From Aeromicrobium duanguangcaii (lineage in GTDB: Bacteria; Actinomycetota; Actinomycetes; Propionibacteriales; Nocardioidaceae), in assembly GCF_024508295.1 (NCBI RefSeq), contig NZ_CP101990.1:868001-932000 (forward strand): a stretch of DNA of 64,000 bases. The letters are read 5' to 3'. A model generated the notes under the pieces. It was given only the letters and a program-made list of their open reading frames with translations. It had not been told where the DNA came from and did not search any database. The translations under genes were made by a program, and so were the position numbers. Positions 49,230-58,049 of the stretch are shown in pieces. Each line of letters begins with the position of its first letter. Position 1 is the first letter of the stretch.

Positions 49230-50291
49230 ATGAAGATGTCGTTCCGTCGAGGTCAGACCGCGCGATTGGCCGTCGCGTTGTCGGCCGCAGCACTCACTCT
49301 GGCCGCGTGCGGCTCCGACTCGGAGGATGAGGGCTCGGGCTCGGGCGGCGAGGCCGACTTCGGCGCGCTGACCGTGCAGCTGTCCTGGGTCAAGAACGCC
49401 GAGTTCGCGGGTGAGTTCATGGCCGACTCGAAGGGCTACTTCGCCGATGCGGGCTTCTCCAGCGTGAAGCTCAACGCCGGTCCGGGTGCGACCGAGAACC
49501 TGGTGGCCTCGGGCAAGGCCGACTTCGGCCTCACGAATGCGGTGACCGCCGCCCAGGTCATCACGCAGGAGGACGCGCCGCTGAAGATCGTCGGCACGAC
49601 CTACCAGAAGAACCCGTTCACGATCCTGTCCCGCAAGGACAAGGGGAACATCGCGACCCCGGCCGATCTCAAGGGCAAGAAGATCGGCGTGCAGGCCGGC
49701 GGCAACGAGATCCTGTTCAAGGCGCTGCTGTCCGCCAACGACATCAAGGAGGACGAGGTCACGATCGTCCCGGTCGAGTACGACCCGGCCCCGCTGGTCA
49801 ACAAGGAGGTCGACGGCTTCGTCGCCTACCTGACCAACGAGTCGATCCTGGTGGCGTCGCAGGGCATCGAGGTCACGAACCTGCCCTTCGCCGACAACGG
49901 CCTGCCGTTCGTCGCGGAGTCGATCATCGCGACCGACCAGACGATCAAGGAGAAGCCCGAGATGGTCAAGGCGTTCCTCGAGGCCGAGATCAAGGGCTGG
50001 AAGGACGCGTGCGCCGACCTCGAGGAGGGTGCCCGCCTCGCGGTCGAGGAGTACGGCAAGGACCTCAAGCTCGAGATGGCCAAGGAGATCGAGCAGAACA
50101 CCGTGCAGTGCGAGGACCTCATCAACACCGACGAGACCGCGACGAACGGGATCTTCACGATCAGTGACGAGCTGCTGGCCGAGAACCTGAAGTCCCTGGC
50201 CGGCGCCGGCATCGACGTCGAGGCCGACGAGGTCTTCGACCTGTCGCTGCTGGACGAGCTCTACGAGGAGAAGCCCGACCTCAAGGGCTGA
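49230..50291 (+). CDS. ABC transporter substrate-binding lipoprotein (NMT1/ThiY-like)
   Basis: 353-aa lipoprotein: signal peptide with lipobox LAAC (Cys about 27) after an Arg-rich start, then a Gly/Ser/Glu linker. The binding domain is of the NitT/TauT/ThiY type with [23 protein letters not shown] near 50 and a [21 protein letters not shown] segment. Related proteins bind pyrimidine-like or small heterocyclic ligands. In this island a purine-derived ligand (urate, xanthine or allantoin) is likely but not shown. AGGGAG precedes the ATG. Confidence 0.88.
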   Translation: MKMSFRRGQTARLAVALSAAALTLAACGSDSEDEGSGSGGEADFGALTVQLSWVKNAEFAGEFMADSKGYFADAGFSSVKLNAGPGATENLVASGKADFGLTNAVTAAQVITQEDAPLKIVGTTYQKNPFTILSRKDKGNIATPADLKGKKIGVQAGGNEILFKALLSANDIKEDEVTIVPVEYDPAPLVNKEVDGFVAYLTNESILVASQGIEVTNLPFADNGLPFVAESIIATDQTIKEKPEMVKAFLEAEIKGWKDACADLEEGARLAVEEYGKDLKLEMAKEIEQNTVQCEDLINTDETATNGIFTISDELLAENLKSLAGAGIDVEADEVFDLSLLDELYEEKPDLKG

Positions 50292-50298
50292 CGGATCC

Positions 50299-51135
50299 AT
50301 GAGCACGCCTGATGTGCTGGCCGCGTCCGGTGCCGTGGGAGCCGATGGCTCCCTCGGCACCGGGGTCCGCCTGCAGAACCTGACCAAGACGTTCACGATG
50401 GGGCGCAAGAGCGTCACCGCGCTGGACGACGCCACCCTCTTCACCGACCAGGGCAGCTTCCTGTCGCTGCTGGGCCCCTCGGGCTGCGGCAAGTCGACGA
50501 TCCTGCGCATCCTGGCCGGCCTGGAGAAGCCGACCAGCGGCACGGCGCTCGTCGACGGCAAGTCGCCGCTGGAGCTGCGCCGCAACCACGAGCTGGGCAT
50601 CGCGTTCCAGGACTCGGCGCTGCTGCCGTGGCGCAGCGTGCTGTCGAACATCCGGTTGCCGTTCGAGGTGTCCGGGCGCACGCCCGACGACGCCCTCGTG
50701 GCCGAGCTGATCAAGCTGGTCGGGCTCGAGGGGTTCGAGAAGGCCAAGCCGGCCCAGCTCTCCGGCGGCATGCGCCAGCGCGTCTCGATCGCACGGGCGC
50801 TCGTGGTCAAGCCCTCGGTGCTGCTGCTGGACGAGCCGTTCGGCGCCCTCGACGACATGACGCGCCAGCGGCTGAACGTCGAGCTGCTGCGGATCTGGAC
50901 CGAGAAGCCGGCGACGACGCTCATGGTCACGCACGGCATCTCCGAGGCGATCTTCCTGTCCGACAAGGTCGCGGTGATGAGCGCGCGGCCCGGTCGGGTC
51001 GCCGAGGTCATCGATGTCGACCTGCCCCGGCCGCGGGTGCCGGAGATGATGCGGACGCCCGAGTTCCACGCCCTGCACGACCGGGCGACCGAGCTGCTGT
51101 TCGGCGCCCACGGGACCGCGGCCGATGACGACTGA
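50299..51135 (+). CDS. ABC transporter ATP-binding protein (NitT/TauT type)
   Basis: 278-aa ATPase. Walker [10 protein letters not shown] (about 59-67), Q-loop [13 protein letters not shown], signature [10 protein letters not shown] (about 154-163), Walker [16 protein letters not shown] (about 174-188), H-loop MVTHGISEA. It energises the two permeases that follow. Its 3' end overlaps the first permease gene by 11 bp. Confidence 0.93.
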   Translation: MSTPDVLAASGAVGADGSLGTGVRLQNLTKTFTMGRKSVTALDDATLFTDQGSFLSLLGPSGCGKSTILRILAGLEKPTSGTALVDGKSPLELRRNHELGIAFQDSALLPWRSVLSNIRLPFEVSGRTPDDALVAELIKLVGLEGFEKAKPAQLSGGMRQRVSIARALVVKPSVLLLDEPFGALDDMTRQRLNVELLRIWTEKPATTLMVTHGISEAIFLSDKVAVMSARPGRVAEVIDVDLPRPRVPEMMRTPEFHALHDRATELLFGAHGTAADDD

Positions 51136-51910
51136 GTCACGTCGCGCCGTTCTGCACGGGGCTCTCGGTTTGGGCGGGCTCGTCGCCGTGTGGGCGCTGC
51201 TGGCCCGCACGGTCTTCGCCGAGAAGGCGATCCCGACGCCGTGGGGCGTGTTGTCGGGCTTCGCCGACGACGGCATCGCGTTCTACATCGCGAACTTCAG
51301 CGGCACGGTGAAGGAGGCGGCGATCGGGTTCTTCTGGGGCAACCTGATCGCCCTGGCGCTGGCTGCGGTGGTACTGCTGGTTCCGCTGTTCGAGAAGGTC
51401 ATCACACAGATCGCGGTGATCAGCTACTGCGTGCCGATCGTCGCGATCGTGCCGATCCTCTACATCATCCTCGGCGGCGCCGAGAGCCCTGGGGACGCGT
51501 CGCCGACCGCCGTCGTCCTGGCCGCGATCTCGGTGTTCTTCACGACGGTCGTCGGTGCCGTGCTGGGATTCCGTTCCGCCGACACCACCAGCCTGGACCT
51601 CGTCAGCGTGTACGGCGGTGGCCGGTGGAAGCAGATGTCGAAGGTGCAGCTGATGTCCGCATTGCCGTACATCGTCTCGGCGCTGCAGGTCGCCGCACCG
51701 GCGGCGTTCCTGGGCGCGATCCTGGGCGAGTACATCGGCGGCGTGGACCGGGGTGTCGGTCCGGCGCTGATCAACGCGCAGCAGAACCTCGACGTCGAGC
51801 GGGCCTGGGGCCTGATGTTCGGGTGTGCGCTGGTCGCGGGGGCGGCGTACGTGCTGCTCGGTCTGCTGGGCCGTTTCGTCACGCCCTGGTCCACCGGGAG
51901 GACCGCGTGA
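51125..51910 (+). CDS. ABC transporter permease
   Basis: 261-aa BPD-type inner-membrane permease with about six helices and the EAA-like loop around [27 protein letters not shown] (about 160-186). It pairs with the next permease in the NitT/TauT-like importer. Overlaps the ATPase gene at its start and the second permease by 4 bp. Confidence 0.9.
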   Translation: MTTESRRAVLHGALGLGGLVAVWALLARTVFAEKAIPTPWGVLSGFADDGIAFYIANFSGTVKEAAIGFFWGNLIALALAAVVLLVPLFEKVITQIAVISYCVPIVAIVPILYIILGGAESPGDASPTAVVLAAISVFFTTVVGAVLGFRSADTTSLDLVSVYGGGRWKQMSKVQLMSALPYIVSALQVAAPAAFLGAILGEYIGGVDRGVGPALINAQQNLDVERAWGLMFGCALVAGAAYVLLGLLGRFVTPWSTGRTA

Positions 51911-52737
51911 GCGCGCTGACGGTGTCCGCGCCGGGCGGCGTCGCGTCCGCCGTGGCCAGAGGGGTGGGCAAGGCGCTCGGCAACGCCCTGCTCGTCGCGG
52001 CGATCGTCTACGTGCTGTGGGTCCTGGTGGTCGCGCTGGTCGACAACCCGTTCGTGGCGAAGGGCCCGGGCGACGTCGCCGAGTTCCTGTTCACCGGTGA
52101 CGATGCGACCGAGAACCGCACGCGGGTGATGGGCCAGCTGGGCATCACGCTGCGCGACGCGGCCATCGGCTTCACGGCGGGGATGGTCGCGGCGGTCGTG
52201 CTGGCGGGCGCGATCGTCCTGTCGCGCGGCGTGGAGGCGACGGTCATGCCGGTCGCGATGGTCCTGCGTGCCGTCCCGTTGATCGCTCTCGCACCGGTGA
52301 TCCGGATGATCTTCGGGCGAGGCGTCTCGGCCGTTGCGGTGATCAGCGGCATCGTCGTGCTGTTCCCGGCGGTCGTCGGACTCGTCTTCGGCCTGCGCTC
52401 GTCCAGTCGCCAGATGCACGACGTCGTGCAGGTCTACGGCGGCAGCGAGCGGGACGTCCTGTTCAAGGTCTCGTTCCCGTCGGCGTTGCCCTCACTGTTC
52501 GCGGCGATCCGGATCTCGGTGCCGGGCGCCATCACCGGTGCCCTGATCGCCGAGTGGCTCGCCACGGGAAAGGGCATCGGCTACGCCGTGGTCTCGGCTG
52601 CGGGGCAGTCGAAGAACAACGAGGTCTGGGCGCTGGTCATCGTGGTGACCCTCGTGTCGCTGCTGCTCTACACGCTGGCCCAGGTGCTGGAGACGTTCGT
52701 GCTCGCTCGGTACGGCAAGGATGCGGGCCGTGCCTGA
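51907..52737 (+). CDS. ABC transporter permease
   Basis: 276-aa second permease of the importer, with six predicted helices and the EAA-like loop VQVYGGSERDVLFKVSFPSALPSLF (about 177-201). The GTG start overlaps the previous stop by 4 bp. Two different permeases and one ATPase gene suggest a heterodimeric channel. Confidence 0.9.
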   Translation: MSALTVSAPGGVASAVARGVGKALGNALLVAAIVYVLWVLVVALVDNPFVAKGPGDVAEFLFTGDDATENRTRVMGQLGITLRDAAIGFTAGMVAAVVLAGAIVLSRGVEATVMPVAMVLRAVPLIALAPVIRMIFGRGVSAVAVISGIVVLFPAVVGLVFGLRSSSRQMHDVVQVYGGSERDVLFKVSFPSALPSLFAAIRISVPGAITGALIAEWLATGKGIGYAVVSAAGQSKNNEVWALVIVVTLVSLLLYTLAQVLETFVLARYGKDAGRA

Positions 52738-53281
52738 CCGGTCGGTCGGCATCGTGCTGGCCGCGGGGGAGGGGCGCCGGTACGGCATGCCCAAGGCGCT
52801 CGCCCGAGCGTCCGACGGGAGGCCGTGGTGCACGCGGGCGGTCGACACCCTGGTGGCGGGCGGCTGCGACGAGGTGGTCGTCGTGCTCGGCGCGATGGCC
52901 GAGACCGCGCTGCATCTCGTGCCGTCGCACGCCGAGGTGGTGCTGGCGCGGGACTGGGCGGACGGACCGTCCGCGTCGTTGCGCGCAGGCCTCGCGGCCA
53001 CGAGCGCCGAGGTCGCGCTCGTGACGTTGGTGGACCTTCCCGATCTGACGCCTCGGTCCGTGGTGCGCCTGCTGGCGGGCGCGGACGACTCGACCGTCGC
53101 CCGGGCGACCTACGGAGGGCGGCCCGGCCACCCGGTGGTCGTCGGCCGACGGCACTGGCCGGCCCTCACCGACGGCCGTCGGCCAGGCGACGTGCTGGCC
53201 GCGCTGGGCGCCACGACGGTCGACTGCAGCGCACTCGGCGGTGGTGACGACATCGACCACCGCCCCCCAGATTTGCTCTGA
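52721..53281 (+). CDS. MobA/MocA-like molybdopterin cytidylyltransferase family protein
   Basis: 186-aa NTP-transferase. The signature IVLAAGEGRRYGMPKAL is near residue 10, and ARDWADGPSASLRAGL and the metal-binding LVDLPDLT follow. MocA-type enzymes make molybdopterin-cytosine dinucleotide, the cofactor form of xanthine dehydrogenases, so it fits the island well. The ATG at 52721 overlaps the permease end; a GTG at 52730 is an alternative. Its last codons form the 5' arm of a 59-bp inverted repeat. Confidence 0.85.
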   Translation: MRAVPDRSVGIVLAAGEGRRYGMPKALARASDGRPWCTRAVDTLVAGGCDEVVVVLGAMAETALHLVPSHAEVVLARDWADGPSASLRAGLAATSAEVALVTLVDLPDLTPRSVVRLLAGADDSTVARATYGGRPGHPVVVGRRHWPALTDGRRPGDVLAALGATTVDCSALGGGDDIDHRPPDLL

Positions 53282-53327
53282 AACTCACCTTTCAGCGCCC
53301 TCGAAAGGTGGGATGCGGAGCAAATCT
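53269..53327. repeat. 59-bp two-tier inverted repeat
   Basis: AGATTTGCTC (53269-53278) pairs with GAGCAAATCT (53318-53327), and the inner CACCTTTC (53286-53293) pairs with GAAAGGTG (53303-53310). 7-nt internal loops lie on each side and a 9-nt apical loop. The arms are AT-richer than the surroundings, and the 5' arm includes the stop of the MocA-like gene. It lies between convergent genes, so a bidirectional terminator is one option; a REP/MITE-like mobile element is another. Confidence 0.7.
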
Positions 53328-53334
53328 CGGGACG

Positions 53335-53676
53335 TCAGAGGTTGGGCTCGGGGACGAACTCACGGACCTCGAGGACGCAGCGGCACGCGGCGGCGAAGGT
53401 GGCGGCCCACTCCAGCGCGTCCTCGAGCGACTCGACGTCGACCACGCCGAAGCCGGCGAGGTGGCTGTGGCGCTCGGGGTCGGGCCCCTCGGCGATGGTG
53501 CCGTCCGGGTGGACGACGGTGGCGAGCTCGTGGTGCATCAGCCCTCCGCCGAGAAGCCAGGCGTCGGCCGCCCGGGCCTTCTCGACCACGGCGTGGGCGG
53601 CCTCGACGACCCCGGGGATCTCCTCCTCCGGGATCTTCATCGCGCCCTCGGCGAACGAGATCAGGAACTTGGACAT
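53335..53676 (-). CDS. YciI-like (DGPF) family protein
   Basis: 113-aa protein of the YCII-related superfamily, with MSKFLISFAEGAMKIPEEE, HPDGTIAEGPDPERHSHLAGFGVVDVESLEDALEWA and EVREF at the end. Such proteins have a dimeric alpha-beta barrel fold and are often found with ECF sigma factors; none is adjacent here. Function unknown. Confidence 0.85.
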   Translation of the reverse strand: MSKFLISFAEGAMKIPEEEIPGVVEAAHAVVEKARAADAWLLGGGLMHHELATVVHPDGTIAEGPDPERHSHLAGFGVVDVESLEDALEWAATFAAACRCVLEVREFVPEPNL

Positions 53677-53782
53677 GCTCAGGTCCTTCCGATCGTCCCC
53701 CGCCGGCCCGGCTCGGGCCGCTACCCCCAGTGTGGACCCCCGAGCGGTCGCCCGACCCTCTTCGCGGTGTTAGACCTGAGGG

Positions 53783-55354
53783 ATGGACGAAGGCACACGC
53801 AGGCGCCGAGGAACGGGCGCCGCGGTCACGGGACTGGCAGCAGCGGCGCTGGGCGGGGTGGTGGTGCACGACCTGACGCAACGCAAGCATGCGCTCCTGC
53901 GGAACTTCCCGGTGGTCGGTCACTTCCGCTACTGGGTCGAGACGGTCGGGCCCGAGCTGCGCCAGTACATCGTGACCAGCAACGACGAGGAGCGCCCGTT
54001 CTCGCGGGACCAGCGCCGCTGGATCTATGCCAGCTGCAAGGGCGAGAACAACTACTTCGGGTTCGGCACCGACAACGACGTGGAGCGCAGCTCGGGCTAC
54101 CCGATCATCAAGCACCGCACGTTCGCCGGTCCGGGTGCCAGCACGTCGCGGCACGGCAGCGAGGGCGTCCCCCTGCCGTCCGCGAAGGTGCTGGGCGGTC
54201 CGCGCGGCCGGCGTCACGCGTTCCGGCCGGCTTCGATCGTGAACGTCTCGGGGATGAGCTTCGGGGCGCTGTCGGCCCCGGCGATCCAGGCGCTGAACGA
54301 GGGCTCCGCGCTGGCGGGCTGCATGCAGAACACGGGGGAGGGGTCGATCGCGCCGGCCCACCGACACGGCGGTGACCTCGTCTTCCAGATCGGGACGGCG
54401 TACTTCGGCTGCCGTGACGACCAGGGGCGCTTCGACCTGGGGCGACTGGTCGACCTGGTGCAGTCGGCGCCCGTGCGGGCCATCGAGATCAAGCTCTCGC
54501 AGGGTGCCAAGCCCGGACTGGGCGGGATGCTCCCGGGGGCGAAGGTCGACGCGACGATCGCGCAGATCCGCGGTATCGCCGAGGGCGTCGACTGCGTCTC
54601 GCCGAGCCGGCACACCGCCTTCGACGACGTGGACTCGATGCTCGACTTCGTCGAGACGATCGCCGACGCGACCGGACTGCCGGTGGGGATCAAGTCGGCC
54701 GTCGGCAACCTCGAGTTCTGGGACGAGCTCGTCGAGCAGATGATCCCGCGGACGCGCGGTGTCGACTTCGTCAACATCGACGGCGGCGAGGGTGGCACGG
54801 GCGCCGCGCCGATGATCTTCGCCGACTCCGTCGCGTACCCGTTCCGGATCGCCTTCACCGAGGTCTACAAGCGGTTCGCGGCCGCGGGGCTGACCGACGA
54901 CCTGACGTTCATCGGAGCGGGGAAGCTGGGCCTGCCCGAGAACGCCCTGGTGGCGTTCGCCCTCGGCGCCGACATGGTCAACGTGGGCCGTGAGGCGATG
55001 CTGTCGATCGGCTGCATCCAGGCACAGAAGTGCCACACCGACCACTGTCCGGTCGGGGTGGCCACCCAGAACCCGCGCTACACCCGAGGGCTCGACCCGA
55101 CGCTCAAGAAGCACCGGCTGGCGGGCTACGTGTTGGCGCTGCGGCGCGACCTGCTCAAGGTCTCCGAGGCAGTCGGCGTCGTCCACCCCGGACTCATCAC
55201 GGCGGACGACATCGACATCATGGACGGCCAGCGGTCGGGGGAGTCCCTGCGCGAGCTCTACGGGTACGAGTCCGGCTGGGGCGAGCTGGGCGAGAAGCTC
55301 CAGATGGAGCTGCTCGACGTGATGGAGTCACTCGGCGAGGAGCAGGCGTCCTGA
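53783..55354 (+). CDS. FMN-binding glutamate synthase family protein (stand-alone GltB central domain)
   Basis: 523 aa matching the FMN/FeS synthase domain of glutamate synthase without the glutaminase domain. A possible N-terminal membrane helix lies at about 12-28. FMN and substrate elements include NVSGMSFGALSAPAIQAL (about 153-170), EIKLSQGAKPG and NIDGGEGGTGAAP. The 3Fe-4S cysteines are in SIGCIQAQKCHTDHCPVGVA (about 411-430). Such proteins may be ferredoxin-dependent aminotransferases of unknown substrate. TAGACC lies 6 nt before the ATG. Confidence 0.88.
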   Translation: MDEGTRRRRGTGAAVTGLAAAALGGVVVHDLTQRKHALLRNFPVVGHFRYWVETVGPELRQYIVTSNDEERPFSRDQRRWIYASCKGENNYFGFGTDNDVERSSGYPIIKHRTFAGPGASTSRHGSEGVPLPSAKVLGGPRGRRHAFRPASIVNVSGMSFGALSAPAIQALNEGSALAGCMQNTGEGSIAPAHRHGGDLVFQIGTAYFGCRDDQGRFDLGRLVDLVQSAPVRAIEIKLSQGAKPGLGGMLPGAKVDATIAQIRGIAEGVDCVSPSRHTAFDDVDSMLDFVETIADATGLPVGIKSAVGNLEFWDELVEQMIPRTRGVDFVNIDGGEGGTGAAPMIFADSVAYPFRIAFTEVYKRFAAAGLTDDLTFIGAGKLGLPENALVAFALGADMVNVGREAMLSIGCIQAQKCHTDHCPVGVATQNPRYTRGLDPTLKKHRLAGYVLALRRDLLKVSEAVGVVHPGLITADDIDIMDGQRSGESLRELYGYESGWGELGEKLQMELLDVMESLGEEQAS

Positions 55355-55483
55355 GTGCCGGCGGGAGTGAGTGGCTGGGCGTCTTCTTAGGGGGGCTGAA
55401 GTCCTCGGATCGCCACAACGCACGACTGCAACCTGTGTCTGCATCGGACGGCCACCGACTGATGTCTCGTAGGTCTCACCGAA

Positions 55484-55512
55484 TTGCCTGAGCCGACCCT
55501 TCGGAATAGATA
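55484..55512 (+). promoter_or_regulatory. sigma70-like promoter of PD-(D/E)XK-like gene
   Basis: TTGCCT (55484-55489), a 17-nt spacer and TAGATA (55507-55512) form a recognisable -35/-10 pair, in contrast to the mostly -10-only promoters elsewhere. RNA would start about 30 nt before the GTG at 55552. The rest of the 197-bp gap from 55355 shows nothing assignable. Confidence 0.5.
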
Positions 55513-55551
55513 ATGTTGGCGCGTCTGTGATCCGAGGCGGAGAGGTTGTCG

Positions 55552-56883
55552 GTGAGCGAAGAAGCGTGGCATGAGGCTCGACTCATCCCAACCAGTGGGA
55601 TCAACGGGGCGCAAGAGCAGGAGAAGCGAGCCACGTCGGCTCTTCTCGCCGTCATGGGGGCGGTCCCGGAGTTCGCCAAGGCGCTTCTCGGACCTCTCGG
55701 CGCGCCTGGCCGGGTGCCGGAGACATACATCGAAGTTCCGTTCGATCTGTCCGGCAAGCGGGTGATCCCCGACGGCCTGATCCGGGTGAGTCGCGGCAAC
55801 AAGGTCTGGACTGCCTTGGTCGAAGTGAAGACGGGGAAGAGCGAACTCCAAGCAGATCAGCTGGACAACTATTTGGACGTTGCGCGGACCGAGAATTTCG
55901 ACGCCTTGGTGACGATCAGCAACGAGGTCCCCTCACTGCCGGGTGTGCATCCCACCGCGGTGGACAAGCGCAAACTCCGCAAGGTGCAGATCCACCACTG
56001 GTCCTGGTCCTACGTGCTGTCGACCGCGATCGTTCAGAAGGAGCATCGCGGAATCGCAGATCCCGATCAGGCATGGATCCTCGGTGAGTTGATCCGGTAC
56101 CTCGAGCACGACCGGTCTGGAGCGTTGGAGTTCGATGACATGGGACCGAACTGGGTCTCCGTCCGAGACTCGGTTGCAGCGGGCACCCTGCGCGCCAACG
56201 ACAAGATCGCGCCCGAGGTGATCGCTCGGTTCGATGCACTCCTTCAGTACCTCGCCCTTCGTCTCGGGCGCCGGCTCGGCATCGACGTGTCGCAGGTCGT
56301 CGACCGCAAGAGCACAACGAATCCCACCGGCCACCTTGCCGATCGAATGAACGAACTTGCGACCTCCGGGGTGCTGAGAGGCGCCCTGCGCATTCCGAAC
56401 GCGGTGGGGCACCTCGTGGTGACGGCGGATCTACGAGCCAACATCATCACGAGCCACGTCGAGATTGACGCCCCGAGGGAGGGGCGGCAGACCACGCGCG
56501 TCAATTGGTTGCTGCGCCAGCTTCGCGACGCGCCGGACAGCATCAGGCTCGAGTCCTTCGCCGTTCGATCGCGCACAGGCAACGCGGATCTTCTCGCGGC
56601 GGTGCGAGAGGACCCGAAGCTGCTCGCTCCGGATGCTTCGAAGGATCTACGCTCCTTCCGCATCGCCATGGACTCCAAGGCAGGTGCCAAGCGCGGTAGC
56701 GGGCAGGGCAGTTTCATCGATTCCGTCGTCAAATCGGTGGATCAGTTCTATGGCGACGTCATGCAAAACCTCAAGGCCTGGACGCCGACAGCCCCCAGAC
56801 TTCGGCCCGAGGTCAAGGGTGAGGAGGACGGGCTTCGCTCCGTCTCCTTGTCATCGCAGGACGGACCCGTCGGGGCGTCCTGA
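55552..56883 (+). CDS. uncharacterised protein with PD-(D/E)XK nuclease-like motif
   Basis: 443-aa protein. The segment VIPDGLIRVSRGNKVWTALVEVKTGK (positions about 70-95; key residues PD, then E-V-K) matches the D-x(n)-ExK core of PD-(D/E)XK nucleases. A charged region (about 160-250) and a C-terminal domain (about 280-400, VNWLLRQLRDAPDSIRLESFAVRSRTGNADLL) follow. The GTG at 55552 has a GGAGAGG ribosome site; the TTG at 55546 is too close to it. No partner gene is adjacent. Base composition looks less GC-rich than neighbours. A DNA-damage or defence role is possible but unproven. Confidence 0.75.
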   Translation: MSEEAWHEARLIPTSGINGAQEQEKRATSALLAVMGAVPEFAKALLGPLGAPGRVPETYIEVPFDLSGKRVIPDGLIRVSRGNKVWTALVEVKTGKSELQADQLDNYLDVARTENFDALVTISNEVPSLPGVHPTAVDKRKLRKVQIHHWSWSYVLSTAIVQKEHRGIADPDQAWILGELIRYLEHDRSGALEFDDMGPNWVSVRDSVAAGTLRANDKIAPEVIARFDALLQYLALRLGRRLGIDVSQVVDRKSTTNPTGHLADRMNELATSGVLRGALRIPNAVGHLVVTADLRANIITSHVEIDAPREGRQTTRVNWLLRQLRDAPDSIRLESFAVRSRTGNADLLAAVREDPKLLAPDASKDLRSFRIAMDSKAGAKRGSGQGSFIDSVVKSVDQFYGDVMQNLKAWTPTAPRLRPEVKGEEDGLRSVSLSSQDGPVGAS

Positions 56884-56993
56884 TCCGCGCCGTTGTCTCA
56901 GCCGCCGAGTGCTGGCGCGACATCTCGGCGCGGAGCACAGCGGAGCATGAGAATCCGTCGTGCCATGCCTGTGCTCACACCGATGGTGATGCC

Positions 56994-57188
56994 GTGGGTG
57001 CTGCGTTCGTGGACGCGGTGCGGCAACCCGGCTCGCAGTGGGCGCGCGCGAACCAGAACCAGCTGCTCTGGGTGCTCGTGATCGTCCTCGCGGGAATCGT
57101 CGGCGCGATCTTGTACTTCGTCATCGCGAGGCCGGCGCTCCGTCGAGTGGCTTCCCCCGGGGGACTCGCGGACCCGACCTCCGTCTGA
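56994..57188 (+). CDS. PLDc_N-like small membrane protein (64 aa)
   Basis: 64 aa with one hydrophobic helix (about 24-46, LLWVLVIVLAGIVGAILYFVIARP) followed by a short polar tail. The WVLV...ILYF.IARP pattern resembles the PLDc_N (phospholipase D-nuclease N-terminal) domain found as small single-helix proteins. GTG start; no ribosome site seen. Ends 1 bp before the convergent ASCH gene. Confidence 0.6.
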   Translation: MGAAFVDAVRQPGSQWARANQNQLLWVLVIVLAGIVGAILYFVIARPALRRVASPGGLADPTSV

Positions 57189-57189
57189 G

Positions 57190-57582
57190 TCAGACCAGGA
57201 CGAACCACAGGCACACGACCGCGGTGTCGTCCTCGACCGGCGTCCCCTCGGCGGTCCAGAAGGCGCGGTGGCCGTCGCGCCATTCCTCCAGGTCGGCGTC
57301 GCCCTCGCCCTCGGCCGCGGCGAACTCCCACGGGACGTCGATGAAGGGCACGATCTGCACGTCCGTGATCTCGACCGTCGAGATCTGATCGCCCAGGTCG
57401 TCCAGCAGGGCAAGCCGCTCTCCGACGTGCTCGAGCTCCTCGCCCTCGACCTCGTACTCCGAGAGCAGCCCGGCCGTGGCCTGCTTCCGGCCGCTCAGGA
57501 CCAGCCCGTTCAGCCGCTCGCGCATCCGGCCGGGCGTTCCCAGCTCCAGTCCGCGCAGCGCTCCCACTCGTGGCCAGCTCAT
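57190..57582 (-). CDS. ASCH domain protein
   Basis: 130-aa ASCH-fold protein (PUA-related RNA- or nucleotide-binding fold). It starts with a K..T.GL-type element (SGRKQATAGLLSEYE, about 29-43) and carries acidic EGEELEHVGERLALLDD. The ATG at 57582 has AGGAG 7 nt upstream. It follows the DksA-like gene on the same strand by 19 bp. Ligand unknown; some ASCH proteins hydrolyse acetylated cytidines. Confidence 0.85.
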   Translation of the reverse strand: MSWPRVGALRGLELGTPGRMRERLNGLVLSGRKQATAGLLSEYEVEGEELEHVGERLALLDDLGDQISTVEITDVQIVPFIDVPWEFAAAEGEGDADLEEWRDGHRAFWTAEGTPVEDDTAVVCLWFVLV

Positions 57583-57601
57583 CGTCGTCTCCTGACTGCC
57601 G

Positions 57602-57949
57602 TCAACGCCCTGCCGACGCGCACTCGATGCAGGTGCGGGCCACGGGCCGGGCCTCGAGCCGCGCTGTCGCGATCGGTCGGCCGCAGCTCTCGCACACTCC
57701 GTACGATCCCTCATCGAGGCGCGATTGCGCGTCGTCGATCTCGTCGAGGTGCCGGCGGGTCTGCTGCAGGAGCGAGTCCACCTGGGACCGCTCGAAGGCC
57801 ACGGTCGCCCCGTCGGGGTCGTGCTCGTCGTCGGCGTTGGAGTCCTGGGACGCCTCGACGACGGCGTCGAAGTCCCGGCTCAGGCTCGTCAGCTGCTGCA
57901 CCGTCCGCAGCCGCTCGGCCTCCAGCCGCTCACGATCCTCGACCGTCAT
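57602..57949 (-). CDS. TraR/DksA-type zinc finger protein
   Basis: 115 aa. Coiled-coil N-terminal two thirds (about 1-80), then a C4 zinc finger CESCGRPIATARLEARPVARTCIEC (positions about 86-110; Cys at 86, 89, 107 and 110). DksA/TraR proteins enter the RNA polymerase secondary channel; acidic residues at the coiled-coil tip (DSNADDEHDPDG, about 36-47) are suggestive. GGAGG precedes the ATG at 57949. Confidence 0.87.
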   Translation of the reverse strand: MTVEDRERLEAERLRTVQQLTSLSRDFDAVVEASQDSNADDEHDPDGATVAFERSQVDSLLQQTRRHLDEIDDAQSRLDEGSYGVCESCGRPIATARLEARPVARTCIECASAGR

Positions 57950-58049
57950 GGCGGACCTCCGTTCATCGACCGGCATCGTCTCCCCATGATCCCCGCCGCG
58001 CCAAGGCCAGGGGTTCCGCGACGGCCGACAGAAGACGACACTTCGGGGT

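Noticed and set aside
53335-55186. Long minus-strand frame across the glutamate-synthase-like gene
   Set aside because: It is the shadow of the plus-strand gene with its intact FeS-cluster motif; only the 113-aa YciI-like ORF is kept on that strand.
55403-55537. 9-bp inverted repeats CCTCGGATC / GATCCGAGG flanking the promoter of the PD-(D/E)XK-like gene
   Set aside because: No target duplication or transposase, and length is compatible with chance, so it is not called a mobile element.
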